Both the position numbers and the translations under genes were made by a program. A stretch of 41,434 bases of DNA from Lentisalinibacter sp035655155 (GTDB lineage Bacteria > Pseudomonadota > Gammaproteobacteria > Steroidobacterales > Woeseiaceae). The stretch's first letter is position 1. Each line of letters starts with the position of its first letter. Under the pieces are notes generated by a model that saw only the letters and a list, made by a program, of their open reading frames with translations, did no database searches and was not told the DNA's origin. This document shows, piece by piece, positions 32,732-40,959 of this stretch. The stretch lies in NCBI GenBank assembly GCA_035655155.1, contig DASRVH010000016.1:1-41434 (forward strand). The letters run 5' to 3'.

Positions 32732-33805
32732 TCACAGCAACTCGTCGACCTCGATCGTCTCGCTGCCGGCCGGCAGCGAGACGAGCGTGCCGTCGCGACC
32801 CACACGGAACGGACCGGCGTAGACCGCATCGACGCCTTCGGTGAAGGCGTCCTCGAGAGGGGCCAGCGGCAGCGGCGGCACGATGTGGTTGTAGAGCAGG
32901 AAGCCCACCTCGGCTTCCGCCGCGATGCGGGCGGCCTCCACCGGCGTGGTGTGGTACTCGAGAATGTCCTCGGTGATGGTCACGAGATTGTCGCGGCCGG
33001 CCTCCCTGGCGCCCTCGGTCAGCAGCGCGACCAGATGGGGCGCGAGCGCCTCGTGCACGAGCAGATCGACGCCGGCCGCCTGTCGCCGCACCTCGTCCGA
33101 AGGGCTGGTATCGCCGCTGATCACCACCGAGCGGCCGGCATAGTCGAACCGGTATCCCACGGCCGGCTCCACTGGCGCATGCTCGACCCGGAACGCGGTG
33201 ATCCGGAGACCGCCGTCGTCGAGCACGACCACCGGCGCGCCGGCGCGCGGCGGCGGGAAGGGCCTGGCGATGCCGCCGGCGCCGGCCGGCGGCATGACGG
33301 CTGCGCCGTGATGGGCGATCCGGTAGCCGTCGTCGGCCGCATAGGCCAGCCCGAAGCCGCGCACCACCTCCTCCACGCCGGCCGGACCAATGACCGGCGT
33401 CGGGGCGACCGCAGTCCCGTTCGCCCAGCGCTGCATCAGCAACTCGCCCAGGCCGTCTATGTGATCCGAATGGAAATGGGTGAGCAGTATGGCGTCGATG
33501 GCGCCCTGGGGGATACGCAGCCGGGACAGCGTGCGCGAGGCGCCGCCGCCGACGTCGACGATATAGAGGCGCTCGCCTGCCATTACGGCCGTGCACGGCC
33601 CCGAGCGCAGCGGATCCGGCAGCGGCGAGCCGGCTCCGCACAGCGCGACGTGCAGCCCGTCCGGCAGCTCGCGCGCGAGGTCGGTCTGCAGGTTCGAAGC
33701 CACGACGCCGCGCATGGCACGGGTGGCGAGCTCGGTGCGGAAAACATAGGCCGCGGCCAGCAGGACGCCCGCGGCGACGGCCAGGGTGACGAACAGTCGC
33801 TTCAT
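32732..33805 (-). CDS. MBL-fold metallo-hydrolase, membrane-anchored
   Basis: A 357-residue metallo-beta-lactamase-fold hydrolase with an N-terminal hydrophobic segment (residues 4-22, no clear cleavage site), so probably exported or anchored facing the periplasm. The zinc motif is THFHSDHIDGL; further ligands are likely in SGDTSPSD (Asp) and YNHIVPP (His). The order resembles the RNase Z/arylsulfatase-like MBL group (ALCGAGSPLPDP start, GDTSPSDEV). Start: ATG at 33805 with GGGGGAGG 4 nt upstream; the longer frame to 33883 overlaps the DUF3014 gene. Second gene of its operon. Confidence 0.88.
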   Translation of the reverse strand: MKRLFVTLAVAAGVLLAAAYVFRTELATRAMRGVVASNLQTDLARELPDGLHVALCGAGSPLPDPLRSGPCTAVMAGERLYIVDVGGGASRTLSRLRIPQGAIDAILLTHFHSDHIDGLGELLMQRWANGTAVAPTPVIGPAGVEEVVRGFGLAYAADDGYRIAHHGAAVMPPAGAGGIARPFPPPRAGAPVVVLDDGGLRITAFRVEHAPVEPAVGYRFDYAGRSVVISGDTSPSDEVRRQAAGVDLLVHEALAPHLVALLTEGAREAGRDNLVTITEDILEYHTTPVEAARIAAEAEVGFLLYNHIVPPLPLAPLEDAFTEGVDAVYAGPFRVGRDGTLVSLPAGSETIEVDELL

Positions 33806-33830
33806 CTGCCTCCCCCGCAACGCTCGTGGC

Positions 33831-34757
33831 TCAGCCGTCTTCGGCGATGTTCTTTTCGTCCGTATCGGCAGTTCCGCCCGCATTGTCGGAGTCAGACGAC
33901 TGCCCGGCTATCTCCTCCATGCCGGTAATCTCCGCCCGGAACTGACGCAGCAGGGTCTTCACCGTGGCCCGGTTGTCCGGGCCCATGCGTATCAGCAGCT
34001 TTTGTCCGCTCGACAGGCCCTCGAGCACCGGGTTCTCGTAGCGGTACAGCACGTGGGGCCGGACCAGCCGCACGGGGTCTGCCACGTCCGGGGTCGCCAG
34101 CAACTGGTCGATCACCACCACCAGGCGATCGTTGAAGTAGCTGTCCGGGTAGCCGAGTTCGGCCCAGGCCTGCTGGAAGAGGGGGTAGTAGCGCCGGTAC
34201 AGGTCGGCGGCGCGGGACAGGTCGATCTCCGCCGCCGCATTCACCAGCCCGTCGTAGCGCTCGTAGTTCGCGGGGCTCAGGATGTAGAGGTCGCCGTCCA
34301 CCTTGCCGGAGACACGGAACGAGCCGGGCACCGGCTCCACGGGACGGACACGCTCCGGCAGCGCCTCGCGTTCGAGACCGTCGACCGTGGCCACGATCTT
34401 GCGGATCAGGCGGTCGCGGAACTCCAGCTCGGGGATCTCCTGCTCCGGCAGCAGCTCGTCTACCGTGCCGGCGAACGGCTCGTCACTCTCATCGAGCGGG
34501 GGCAGCGGCGGCCGGGCGGGTTCCTCGGACGCCTCGCCGGTGTCCGCCTCCCCGGGCTCGGCCGGTTCGGGCTGCGGCTCCTCGATGGGATAGCGTGGCT
34601 CCGGCGGCGGGGCAGGCTCCCCGATGTCCGCGGCCGGTGGCGGTTCCGCCGGCGTCTCCTCCGGCTCGTCCCGCTGCAGCAGCTGGTAGCCGGTGAAGAC
34701 GAGCAGGACCAGCGTCGCGGCAACCGCGATGACCAGTCCCCAGGATTGTTCGCGCAT
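33831..34757 (-). CDS. DUF3014 domain membrane-anchored protein
   Basis: A 308-residue protein with one N-terminal membrane helix (residues 8-26), a Pro/Glu-rich linker (30-85) that likely spans the periplasm, and a C-terminal DUF3014 domain. The domain is clear from PLPPLDESDEPF, IRKIVATVDGLERE, NYERYDGLV, YPLFQQAWAELGYPDSYFNDR and GQKLLIRMGPDN. Function of the family is unknown; it is typical of Gammaproteobacteria. SD AGGGA lies 8 nt before the ATG. It is the first gene of the operon with MBL, ICMT-like and GFA fusion genes. Confidence 0.92.
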   Translation of the reverse strand: MREQSWGLVIAVAATLVLLVFTGYQLLQRDEPEETPAEPPPAADIGEPAPPPEPRYPIEEPQPEPAEPGEADTGEASEEPARPPLPPLDESDEPFAGTVDELLPEQEIPELEFRDRLIRKIVATVDGLEREALPERVRPVEPVPGSFRVSGKVDGDLYILSPANYERYDGLVNAAAEIDLSRAADLYRRYYPLFQQAWAELGYPDSYFNDRLVVVIDQLLATPDVADPVRLVRPHVLYRYENPVLEGLSSGQKLLIRMGPDNRATVKTLLRQFRAEITGMEEIAGQSSDSDNAGGTADTDEKNIAEDG

Positions 34758-34795
34758 CAGAACGTCCCTATTCGCTGCTCCGCCGTGGTGCAGCC

Positions 34796-34801
34796 AGTAT
34801 A
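34796..34801 (-). promoter_or_regulatory. Candidate -10 box for the DUF3014 operon
   Basis: TATACT (5 of 6 to TATAAT) on the minus strand lies about 40 nt before the DUF3014 ATG. No recognisable -35 lies 16-18 nt upstream. The rest of the 72-nt gap to the rubredoxin stop shows nothing else. Confidence 0.25.
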
Positions 34802-34829
34802 GACGGGGCGGGGCTCCGGGACGAGGGCG

Positions 34830-35015
34830 TCATTCGCCGATGCGGACGAAATCCTCCTTGTATCGCACCGCACAATCGGGACACACGAACTCCTCGGGCA
34901 GCTCCCGGAACTTCATGCCCGGCGGATAGCCTTCGTGATCGTCGCCGCTCGCCTCGTCGTAGACGTAGCCGCAGTCCGGGCATTCGTACCGGGCCATGCG
35001 CTCCGCTTCCGTCAT
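34830..35015 (-). CDS. Rubredoxin, AlkG1-like
   Basis: A 61-residue iron protein that carries single electrons, expected to serve the alkane hydroxylase next to it. The two iron-binding motifs are YECPDCGYVYDE and FVCPDCAVRYKEDF. The spacing after the second CxxC (AVRYKEDF) has an extra Arg-containing position compared with AlkG2-type rubredoxins (GAxKxxF), placing it with AlkG1-type proteins; Ala also replaces the usual Gly after the last Cys. The ATG at 35015 overlaps the alkB stop by ATGA. A second ATG at 34997 would give the bare 55-residue core. Confidence 0.9.
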   Translation of the reverse strand: MTEAERMARYECPDCGYVYDEASGDDHEGYPPGMKFRELPEEFVCPDCAVRYKEDFVRIGE

Positions 35016-36211
35016 GCCGCCGCGGGCTCCGCGGCGGGACGCCCGTAACGGGCCTGGATCTCTTCGCGCCGGTCCGGATCGATATTCACTCTGGAGAGGT
35101 CCCCGTCGATGTGCGGCAGTGCGAGCACCCGCTTGTCCATCACCCGGTACCAGAGCGAGGGGATGTAGGCGATCAGGTACATGCCGAAGTAACCGTTTGG
35201 CAGCTGGGGCAGGTCCTCGAAGTGCCTGAGCGACTGGTAGCGCCGGGTCGGGTGCGCGTGGTGGTCCGAGTGGCGCTCCAGGTGGAACAGCAGCAGGTTC
35301 GAGTAGACGTGGTTCGAGTTCCAGGAATGATGCGGCTGGCAGCGCTCGTAGCGGCCGTTCTCCTGCTTCTGCCGCAGCAGGCCGTAGTGCTCTATGTAGT
35401 TGGCGCTGGTGAGCTGCCACCAGGCGAGCACGTTATGGATGGCGAGGAACGGGATCATGATCCAGCCGAAGGCGATGATGAGTCCCGCCTGCAGCGCGAT
35501 GGAGATCAGGTAGGACTGCAGGATCTCGTTGTCCAGGCTCCACACCGACTTGCCCTTGCGCTCGAGGCGCACTCGTTCCTCGCGCCAGCCCCGCTTCATG
35601 GCGCCGGGGATCTCGCGCAGCGCGAACTTGTAGATGCTCTCGCCCATGCGGGCGCTGGCCGGGTCCTCCGGCGTGGCGACGTCCCGGTGGTGGCCCTTGT
35701 TGTGCTCGATCCAGAAGTGGCCGTAGAAGGGCACCGCGAGCACGATCTTCGCGAGCCAGCGCTCCAGCTTCGACTTCTTGTGGCCCAGTTCGTGACCGGT
35801 ATTGATGCCGAGGCCGCTCGCCATGCCCGCCGTCATCGCCAGCACCAGGTAGCCCCACCAGGACAGGTCCTGGGTGCCGGCCCACCAGGCCGCGGCAATC
35901 AGGGAGACGAAGTGCATGGGCACGGTGACGTAGGTGAGCACCCGGTAGTAGGGGTCGTCCTCCAGTTCGCGCACGATGCGTTCGGGCGGGTTGCTCTCGT
36001 CCTCGCCCATCAGCCAGTCCATGGCGGGCGCCACGACATAGCTCGTGAACAGCGGCACCAGCAGCATCGCCTCGATTCCGGTCCAGGCATGCAGGCCGAT
36101 GCCGACCAGCGGGTAGAGTGCCCAGAGTACGGACAACGACCACCAGCTGCGCTTGCGGTCGGTGTAGGCCATGGCCACGCCATCCGGCGTGCTGTAAGTG
36201 AACGTCTTCAT
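35012..36211 (-). CDS. alkB: Alkane 1-monooxygenase AlkB
   Basis: A 399-residue integral-membrane di-iron hydroxylase that converts alkanes to 1-alkanols with O2 and rubredoxin electrons. All histidine boxes are present: HELGH (140-144), EHNKGHH (169-175), NYIEHYGL (271-278) and LERHSDHH (311-318). The text closely follows the Pseudomonas putida GPo1 enzyme, including NTGHELGHKK and QPHHSWNSNH. The residue aligned with Trp55 of GPo1, which limits chain length, is Ser57. Start: ATG at 36211 with AGGGGG about 5 nt upstream. It is divergent from an AraC regulator and coupled to a rubredoxin. Its 5' leader holds two abutting palindromes. Confidence 0.97.
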   Translation of the reverse strand: MKTFTYSTPDGVAMAYTDRKRSWWSLSVLWALYPLVGIGLHAWTGIEAMLLVPLFTSYVVAPAMDWLMGEDESNPPERIVRELEDDPYYRVLTYVTVPMHFVSLIAAAWWAGTQDLSWWGYLVLAMTAGMASGLGINTGHELGHKKSKLERWLAKIVLAVPFYGHFWIEHNKGHHRDVATPEDPASARMGESIYKFALREIPGAMKRGWREERVRLERKGKSVWSLDNEILQSYLISIALQAGLIIAFGWIMIPFLAIHNVLAWWQLTSANYIEHYGLLRQKQENGRYERCQPHHSWNSNHVYSNLLLFHLERHSDHHAHPTRRYQSLRHFEDLPQLPNGYFGMYLIAYIPSLWYRVMDKRVLALPHIDGDLSRVNIDPDRREEIQARYGRPAAEPAAA

Positions 36212-36230
36212 CTTTTCCCCCTGTTGCGAG

Positions 36231-36259
36231 CCGGGACCCGGTCCCGGATCGCCCGATCC
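36231..36259. promoter_or_regulatory. Two abutting palindromes in the alkB leader
   Basis: CCGGGACC-C-GGTCCCGG (36231-36247) and GGATCG-CC-CGATCC (36246-36259) are both perfect inverted repeats and share two bases. They lie 20-48 nt upstream of the alkB ATG, so they could be hairpins in the 5' leader or operators near the promoter. No AraC-type direct repeat is obvious within them. Confidence 0.5.
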
Positions 36260-36314
36260 GTTGGCGCGCTCGCCGCACCATGACCCCATTGTGCTTTGAC
36301 CGGTGACGGATAAC

Positions 36315-36350
36315 AGTGCTAGAAATGCCAGTGGCTGGTTATTAAGTGCC
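36315..36350. promoter_or_regulatory. Three AGTGnn motifs at exact 15-bp spacing
   Basis: AGTGCT, AGTGGC and AGTGCC begin at 36315, 36330 and 36345. The first and third are followed by similar AT-rich text (AGAAATGCC, AAAATATGC). They precede the araC ATG and could be regulator sites for the divergent promoters. A TTGACC at 36296-36301 with TAGAAA 18 nt on, or TATTAA at 36340-36345, are alternative araC promoter elements. Short motif length makes chance possible. Confidence 0.25.
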
Positions 36351-36355
36351 AAAAT

Positions 36356-37375
36356 ATGCATCTTCCCGTCACCTATATCAGGACTTTCATCGGCGCCCTC
36401 GACCTGGACGAACCCGATCGGCGGGAGATCCTGAGGGCGGCACGCATCCGGGCGCGGGAGATCGAGGGCACCGACCATTACGTCCCGTTCGCGGCGGTGC
36501 GCCGCTTGCTGCAGGCGATCGACCGGCGCCTCGAGCCGGGCTGGCATCTGGAGATGGCGGCGCGCATGGACGTGGCCCACCATGGCCCCCTCGGCATCGC
36601 GGCCATCACCTCGCCGACGCTCGGCGACGCGCTGAAGATCATGACCAAGTTCGGAGAGATCCGCGCGCCGTTCGCCTGGGGCGAGATCCGCGAGGCGGGC
36701 GACACGGTGCAGGTCCGCTATCACGAGCGCGAGGAACTCGGCGCACTGCGTCCCGTCCTGATGGAGATCATGCAGCTCACGGGGCTGCAGGTGATCGCCC
36801 ACGTGGTCGGCCACGCGGCCGGCCGCAAGGGCCCCGGCCTCGTCTGGCACCTGCCCGCCGACCGGGCGGATCTGCGGGCCGAGTTCGAGGCCCGCTTCGA
36901 AGGCGAGTTGCGCTTCAGCGGCGACCAGTACACGACCACCCTGCCGGCCGCGTGGCTTGCGGCGCCCTGCCTGCTCTACGACGAGGCCATGCACAAGGTG
37001 TCGCTGGCCCGCTGCGAGGAATTGCTGCAGCAGGTGGCCGAGCGCTCGGCTCTGGAGGTCGACGTGCGCCAGTGTCTGCTCATGGCCGGCGGGCGCTCGC
37101 CGGGCCTCGAGCACGTGGCGCGGCGGCTAAACGTCTCGCGCCGCACCCTGATCCGGCGGCTGAAGCGCGAGGGCACCTCCTACCGGCGCATCCTGGACGA
37201 GGTGCATCGCAGCCTCGCCCACGAGTACCTGGCCAGCACGCGGTGGGGCGTGGCGGAAATCGGCTACCGGCTGGGTTACCAGGACGCCGCGAACTTCGGC
37301 CGGGCATTCAGGCGCTGGTACGGCGTGGCGCCCGGCGAATACCGGCGCCGCACGCAGCAGACGGACAGCCCGTGA
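36356..37375 (+). CDS. AraC family regulator, probably of alkB
   Basis: A 339-residue regulator. Residues 20-200 resemble the arabinose-binding-like N-terminal domain (PF12625-type) seen in OruR/CmaR-like AraC proteins. The DNA-binding domain is C-terminal (about 240-330): LEHVARRLNVSRRTLIRRLKREGTSYRRILDEV then IGYRLGYQDAANFGRAFRRWYGVAPGEYR. It is divergent from alkB across 144 bp; control of alkB by fatty or alkane inducers is inferred, as for AraC-type AlkR. No Shine-Dalgarno site precedes the ATG; the upstream DNA is AT-rich, so the mRNA may be nearly leaderless. Confidence 0.9.
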   Translation: MHLPVTYIRTFIGALDLDEPDRREILRAARIRAREIEGTDHYVPFAAVRRLLQAIDRRLEPGWHLEMAARMDVAHHGPLGIAAITSPTLGDALKIMTKFGEIRAPFAWGEIREAGDTVQVRYHEREELGALRPVLMEIMQLTGLQVIAHVVGHAAGRKGPGLVWHLPADRADLRAEFEARFEGELRFSGDQYTTTLPAAWLAAPCLLYDEAMHKVSLARCEELLQQVAERSALEVDVRQCLLMAGGRSPGLEHVARRLNVSRRTLIRRLKREGTSYRRILDEVHRSLAHEYLASTRWGVAEIGYRLGYQDAANFGRAFRRWYGVAPGEYRRRTQQTDSP

Positions 37376-37391
37376 ACACCGGCGGCCGGCG

Positions 37392-38585
37392 CTAGCCGAC
37401 GTCCAGACTGCGCCCGTCTTCCACCTCGTCGTCCGGGTACAGCACGATGGTCTCGCCCTCGGCCAGGCCGTCGAGCACCTGCACGCGGAACTGGCCCCTG
37501 CGCCCCACGCTGATCGGGCGCAAGACGGCGCGCCCGTCCTCGACCACGAATACCGCCCACTGCTCACCGCGCCGGAAGGCGGCGCTGGAGGGCACCTGCA
37601 GCACGTCTTCGCCGGACCACAGGACGAACTCCGCCTCCACCCGGTAGCCGTCGCCCAGGCGCGCCCAGCGCCCCGGCGGCGAGAGGATGTCCACCAGCAC
37701 GATCACGCGCTGCTCCTCCACGCCCAGGGCCGAGATCTTCGTGAAGCCGGACGGCTCGACCACCCGCACCTCCCCTTTCAGGGCGCCCTCACCCCCCCAG
37801 CGCAGGAAGCGCACGGGCATGCCGGGTGCCAGGCGCACCGCGTCGGCCGACAGGAGCTCCACCTCCACCTCGAGATTGCGCGGATCGCCCAGCGTCAGCA
37901 GGTGCTGGCCGGCGGCCACCACGCCCTCGCTCTCGTGGACGACGGCGAGCACGCTGCCGTCGATGGGCGAGCGCACCACCACTTCCTCGGGCGGTTCGCC
38001 GCCCGGGTCCGCCGCCGTGTAGCGCAGCACGTCCCGGGCAGCCTGCAGCTCGTAGCGGGCCACGTCCGCCTCGGCCCGCGCCGCCCGCAGTCCCGCCGCG
38101 CTACGCCGGGCGGCGGCGAGCACACGATCGTACTCGGCGCGGGAAACCGCGTTGGTCTCGTAGAGCCGCTCGATGCGCTCGCGCTCCGCCTCGGCAAGCT
38201 CCGCCTCGGCCTCCGCCGCGCGCACCCGGGTCTCGGCGGCTTCCAGCGCCGCCTCCGCCGCAGACACCCCGGCACGCGCCTCCGCCCGGCTGCGGCGGTC
38301 CAGCACGGCCGGCGCCGCGGGTTCGATCGCCACCAGCGGGGCATCCGCGGCCACCGTGTCGCCTTCCTCGAGTTCGATGCGCGCGGCGAAGCCTGCCACC
38401 GGCGCGGTGATAAGGTAGCGCTCGCGAATCCGGGTCTTGCCCTCCTCGGTCACGGTGACGCTGAGCGGCCCGCGGCTGACGCTGCCCGTCTCCACGGGCA
38501 GCGGCTGGGGCCGAAATCCCAGGTACAGGAGCAGCGCCGCGACGGCGGCCACGATGCCGATGATGATGTTCCTGCGACTCGCCAC
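37392..38585 (-). CDS. Periplasmic adaptor (HlyD/MFP) of an ABC efflux system
   Basis: A 397-residue membrane-fusion protein. One N-terminal membrane helix (residues 7-24) is followed by a lipoyl half-motif (RYLITAPVAGFAARIELEEGDTV), a long Ala/Glu-rich coiled-coil hairpin (about 95-200), the second lipoyl half (VVRSPIDGSVLAVVHESEGVVAAG) and beta-barrel domains. Start is GTG at 38585; GGAG, which lies in the last codons of the permease gene, is 6 nt away. It lies 3 nt after the permease. The trio with permease and ATPase resembles DevBCA/MacAB systems; an outer-membrane partner is not in the window. Confidence 0.9.
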   Translation of the reverse strand: MASRRNIIIGIVAAVAALLLYLGFRPQPLPVETGSVSRGPLSVTVTEEGKTRIRERYLITAPVAGFAARIELEEGDTVAADAPLVAIEPAAPAVLDRRSRAEARAGVSAAEAALEAAETRVRAAEAEAELAEAERERIERLYETNAVSRAEYDRVLAAARRSAAGLRAARAEADVARYELQAARDVLRYTAADPGGEPPEEVVVRSPIDGSVLAVVHESEGVVAAGQHLLTLGDPRNLEVEVELLSADAVRLAPGMPVRFLRWGGEGALKGEVRVVEPSGFTKISALGVEEQRVIVLVDILSPPGRWARLGDGYRVEAEFVLWSGEDVLQVPSSAAFRRGEQWAVFVVEDGRAVLRPISVGRRGQFRVQVLDGLAEGETIVLYPDDEVEDGRSLDVG

Positions 38586-38588
38586 GGC

Positions 38589-40955
38589 CTACTCCATCGT
38601 CTTCAGCACTGCCACCAGATCCAGATTGTCCAGCCGACGCTTGATGACGGCCGCGGAGATCAGTCCCGAGCCGAGCACGACGGCGGCGCCGAAAGCGTAG
38701 GTGCTCGGCTCGAGCACGAGAGGCACCCGGTAGATGTCCGAGGAGATCGCCTCGGCGAACAGCGCGCAGATACCGCGCCCCACCAGAAAACCGAAGCCGA
38801 CGCCGACGATGACGAGCAGCATCAGCTCGCCGATCAGGATATAGGCAATCTCGGCCCGGGTGAATCCGAGCACGCGCAGACTCGCGAGCTCGCGGCTGCG
38901 CTCGGCCAGCGCGATGCGCGCGCTGTTGTAGACCGCCCCGAAGGCGATGCTCGCCGCCAGCAACGTGTTGACGAAGGTGAACACCAGGATGGTCTCCGCG
39001 AAGGACTCGTAGAAACTCTCGATGGACTGGCTGCGCTGGGCGATGGCGCCGACCCCGGGACGGCGCATCAGTTCGTCGAACACCCGCGCCTGGTCGACGG
39101 GGTCGATGGCGAGGAAACTGCCGGTCAGCACATGGCCGTCGCGCATCAGCCGGTTGAGCGTTGCGAGTTGCATGTAGCCGGAGATGCCGATGTACTCCTC
39201 CACGAAACCGGCGACGGGCAGGTCGAGGACGGGCCGCCGGCCGGTTAGCACCTCCACGGTGACCGTGTCGCCCGGACGCACGCCCAGGATTTCCTCGCCC
39301 AGGTAGCTGGTGAGCAACAGGCCTTCCGGCGGCGGCGGGACCGGATCCAGCGAGGTATCCACGAGACGGTGGAGTTCCGCATCGGGCCGGTAGCCCTGGA
39401 TGGCCGAGCGGTATGAGCGGTTGCCGTAGCGAAAGCGCACGGGCACGGCGCGCATCCCCTCGGCCTGCAGCACGCCGGGCAGCGCGGCCAGCTCGTACTC
39501 CGCCTCGTTGCCGGCGAGCTCGTTGAAGGTGACCGTGACATCCTCCCTGGCGGCCAGGTTGAAGTGGCTCCACATCATGTAGTCGACGGCGTCCTCCTGG
39601 AAATTGCCGGACATCACGAGCCCGGTGGACAGGGCCACGCCGAGCACGGTCATGGCGCTCTTCAGAGGTGCGCGGCCGATGTGGCGCAGGATCATGCGGG
39701 TGGGCTGATCGAGGAAGCCGTGGCCGAACAGCCGCTCCACGAGGCTCTGCCGGTAGACCGGCGGGGTGTCGGGACGCATCGCCTCCGCCGGCGACAGACG
39801 GACCGCCGAGTGGAACGCATGCAGGGTGCCGGCCATGCCGGCGCCGAGGGTGACGAGGACGCCCGTGAGCAGTACGTCGGGTCTCAGTACGTAGTCCAGC
39901 CGCGGGAACCGGAAGAACTCGATGTAGATGCCGGTGAGGCCGCGTGCCGCCCACGCCCCGAAGCCGATGCCGAGGGCGGCTCCCGCCAGCACGATGACGA
40001 GGATGACGCTGACGTAATGGAGGCCGACGGTGAGGTTGTCGTAGCCGAAGGCCTTCAGCACCCCGATCTGGTCCCGCTCGGCGCGTATCAGCCGGTTGGT
40101 GACGAAGTTGATCAGGAAGGCGGCGAAGGCGAGGAAGATCACCGGGAAGATCCTCGCCATGGCCTCCAGGCTGACGATCTCCTGAGTGATGTAGCGGTGG
40201 GAGAGCTGATCTTCCCGGGTGTAGGCCCCCTGACCGCCGTAGGGTTCGAGCAGCGCGTCGAGACGCTCGATCACCGCCTCGGCCCGGGCGCCGGGTTCCA
40301 GCGTGAGGACCAGATCGTTGAACGCACCGTCCATGTCATAAGCGACGCTGAGCCCGCGGTAGCCCATCCACATGATCGCGTAGCGCTCGTAGTCCGGAAA
40401 GATGTCCCCGGGACGGATCTGGTAGATGAACTCCGGCGAGAGCGCGACCCCGACGATGGCGAGATCCTCCCGCCGACCGTTGATGATGCCGATGATGGTG
40501 TCGCCCGGCGCCAGGTCCTGGGCGTCGGCGAACGCCTCGTTGATGACCACCTCCCACGGCCGGTCCGAGGCCGGCGTGCGGCCCCGGACCCGGTGCAGCT
40601 GGTTCAGCAGCGGCGCACGATCGTCGGGCAGCGAGACCAGCAGGCCGGTCACCGGATCCTCGAACCCCGGCACCTCAACGTTGATCTGCGCCTTGACCCG
40701 CGCCTCCGCCTCGCTCACGCCCTCGATGTCGCGCACCCGCTCCACCAGGGAGAGCGGCGAGCGCTTCAGCGAGGCGAACACCTCCGCGAAACGGTAGGCC
40801 TGGTAGTAGTTGCTCTGGGTGAGAGTCAGCGAATCGAGGGTGCTGAGCGAGATGATATAGGTAGCCACGCCGCTCGCGATGATCATGGCGATGGCGGCGG
40901 CCTGGCTGCGCATCTGCCAGAGCTCCCGCCAGCGCTTGCGGTCGAGCGCGCGCAT
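38589..40955 (-). CDS. FtsX-like ABC transporter permease
   Basis: A 788-residue permease with two FtsX-type halves. Each has a long periplasmic part and a three-helix bundle: first half helices near residues 20-40 and 270-390, second near 440-460 and 670-780. IFLAFAAFLINFVTNRLIRAERDQIGVLKAFGY and GAVYNSARIALAERSRELASLRVLGFTRAEI are typical FtsX/MacB coupling stretches. Such permeases move lipids, peptides or antibiotics by mechanotransmission. Start: ATG at 40955; the open frame continues to 41027 but overlaps the ATPase gene. It lies 4 nt after that gene. Confidence 0.9.
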   Translation of the reverse strand: MRALDRKRWRELWQMRSQAAAIAMIIASGVATYIISLSTLDSLTLTQSNYYQAYRFAEVFASLKRSPLSLVERVRDIEGVSEAEARVKAQINVEVPGFEDPVTGLLVSLPDDRAPLLNQLHRVRGRTPASDRPWEVVINEAFADAQDLAPGDTIIGIINGRREDLAIVGVALSPEFIYQIRPGDIFPDYERYAIMWMGYRGLSVAYDMDGAFNDLVLTLEPGARAEAVIERLDALLEPYGGQGAYTREDQLSHRYITQEIVSLEAMARIFPVIFLAFAAFLINFVTNRLIRAERDQIGVLKAFGYDNLTVGLHYVSVILVIVLAGAALGIGFGAWAARGLTGIYIEFFRFPRLDYVLRPDVLLTGVLVTLGAGMAGTLHAFHSAVRLSPAEAMRPDTPPVYRQSLVERLFGHGFLDQPTRMILRHIGRAPLKSAMTVLGVALSTGLVMSGNFQEDAVDYMMWSHFNLAAREDVTVTFNELAGNEAEYELAALPGVLQAEGMRAVPVRFRYGNRSYRSAIQGYRPDAELHRLVDTSLDPVPPPPEGLLLTSYLGEEILGVRPGDTVTVEVLTGRRPVLDLPVAGFVEEYIGISGYMQLATLNRLMRDGHVLTGSFLAIDPVDQARVFDELMRRPGVGAIAQRSQSIESFYESFAETILVFTFVNTLLAASIAFGAVYNSARIALAERSRELASLRVLGFTRAEIAYILIGELMLLVIVGVGFGFLVGRGICALFAEAISSDIYRVPLVLEPSTYAFGAAVVLGSGLISAAVIKRRLDNLDLVAVLKTME

Positions 40956-40959
40956 CGGA

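Noticed and set aside
36320..36351. TGGCAC on the minus strand upstream of alkB as a sigma-54 -24 element
   Set aside because: The matching TTGC at the -12 place is absent.
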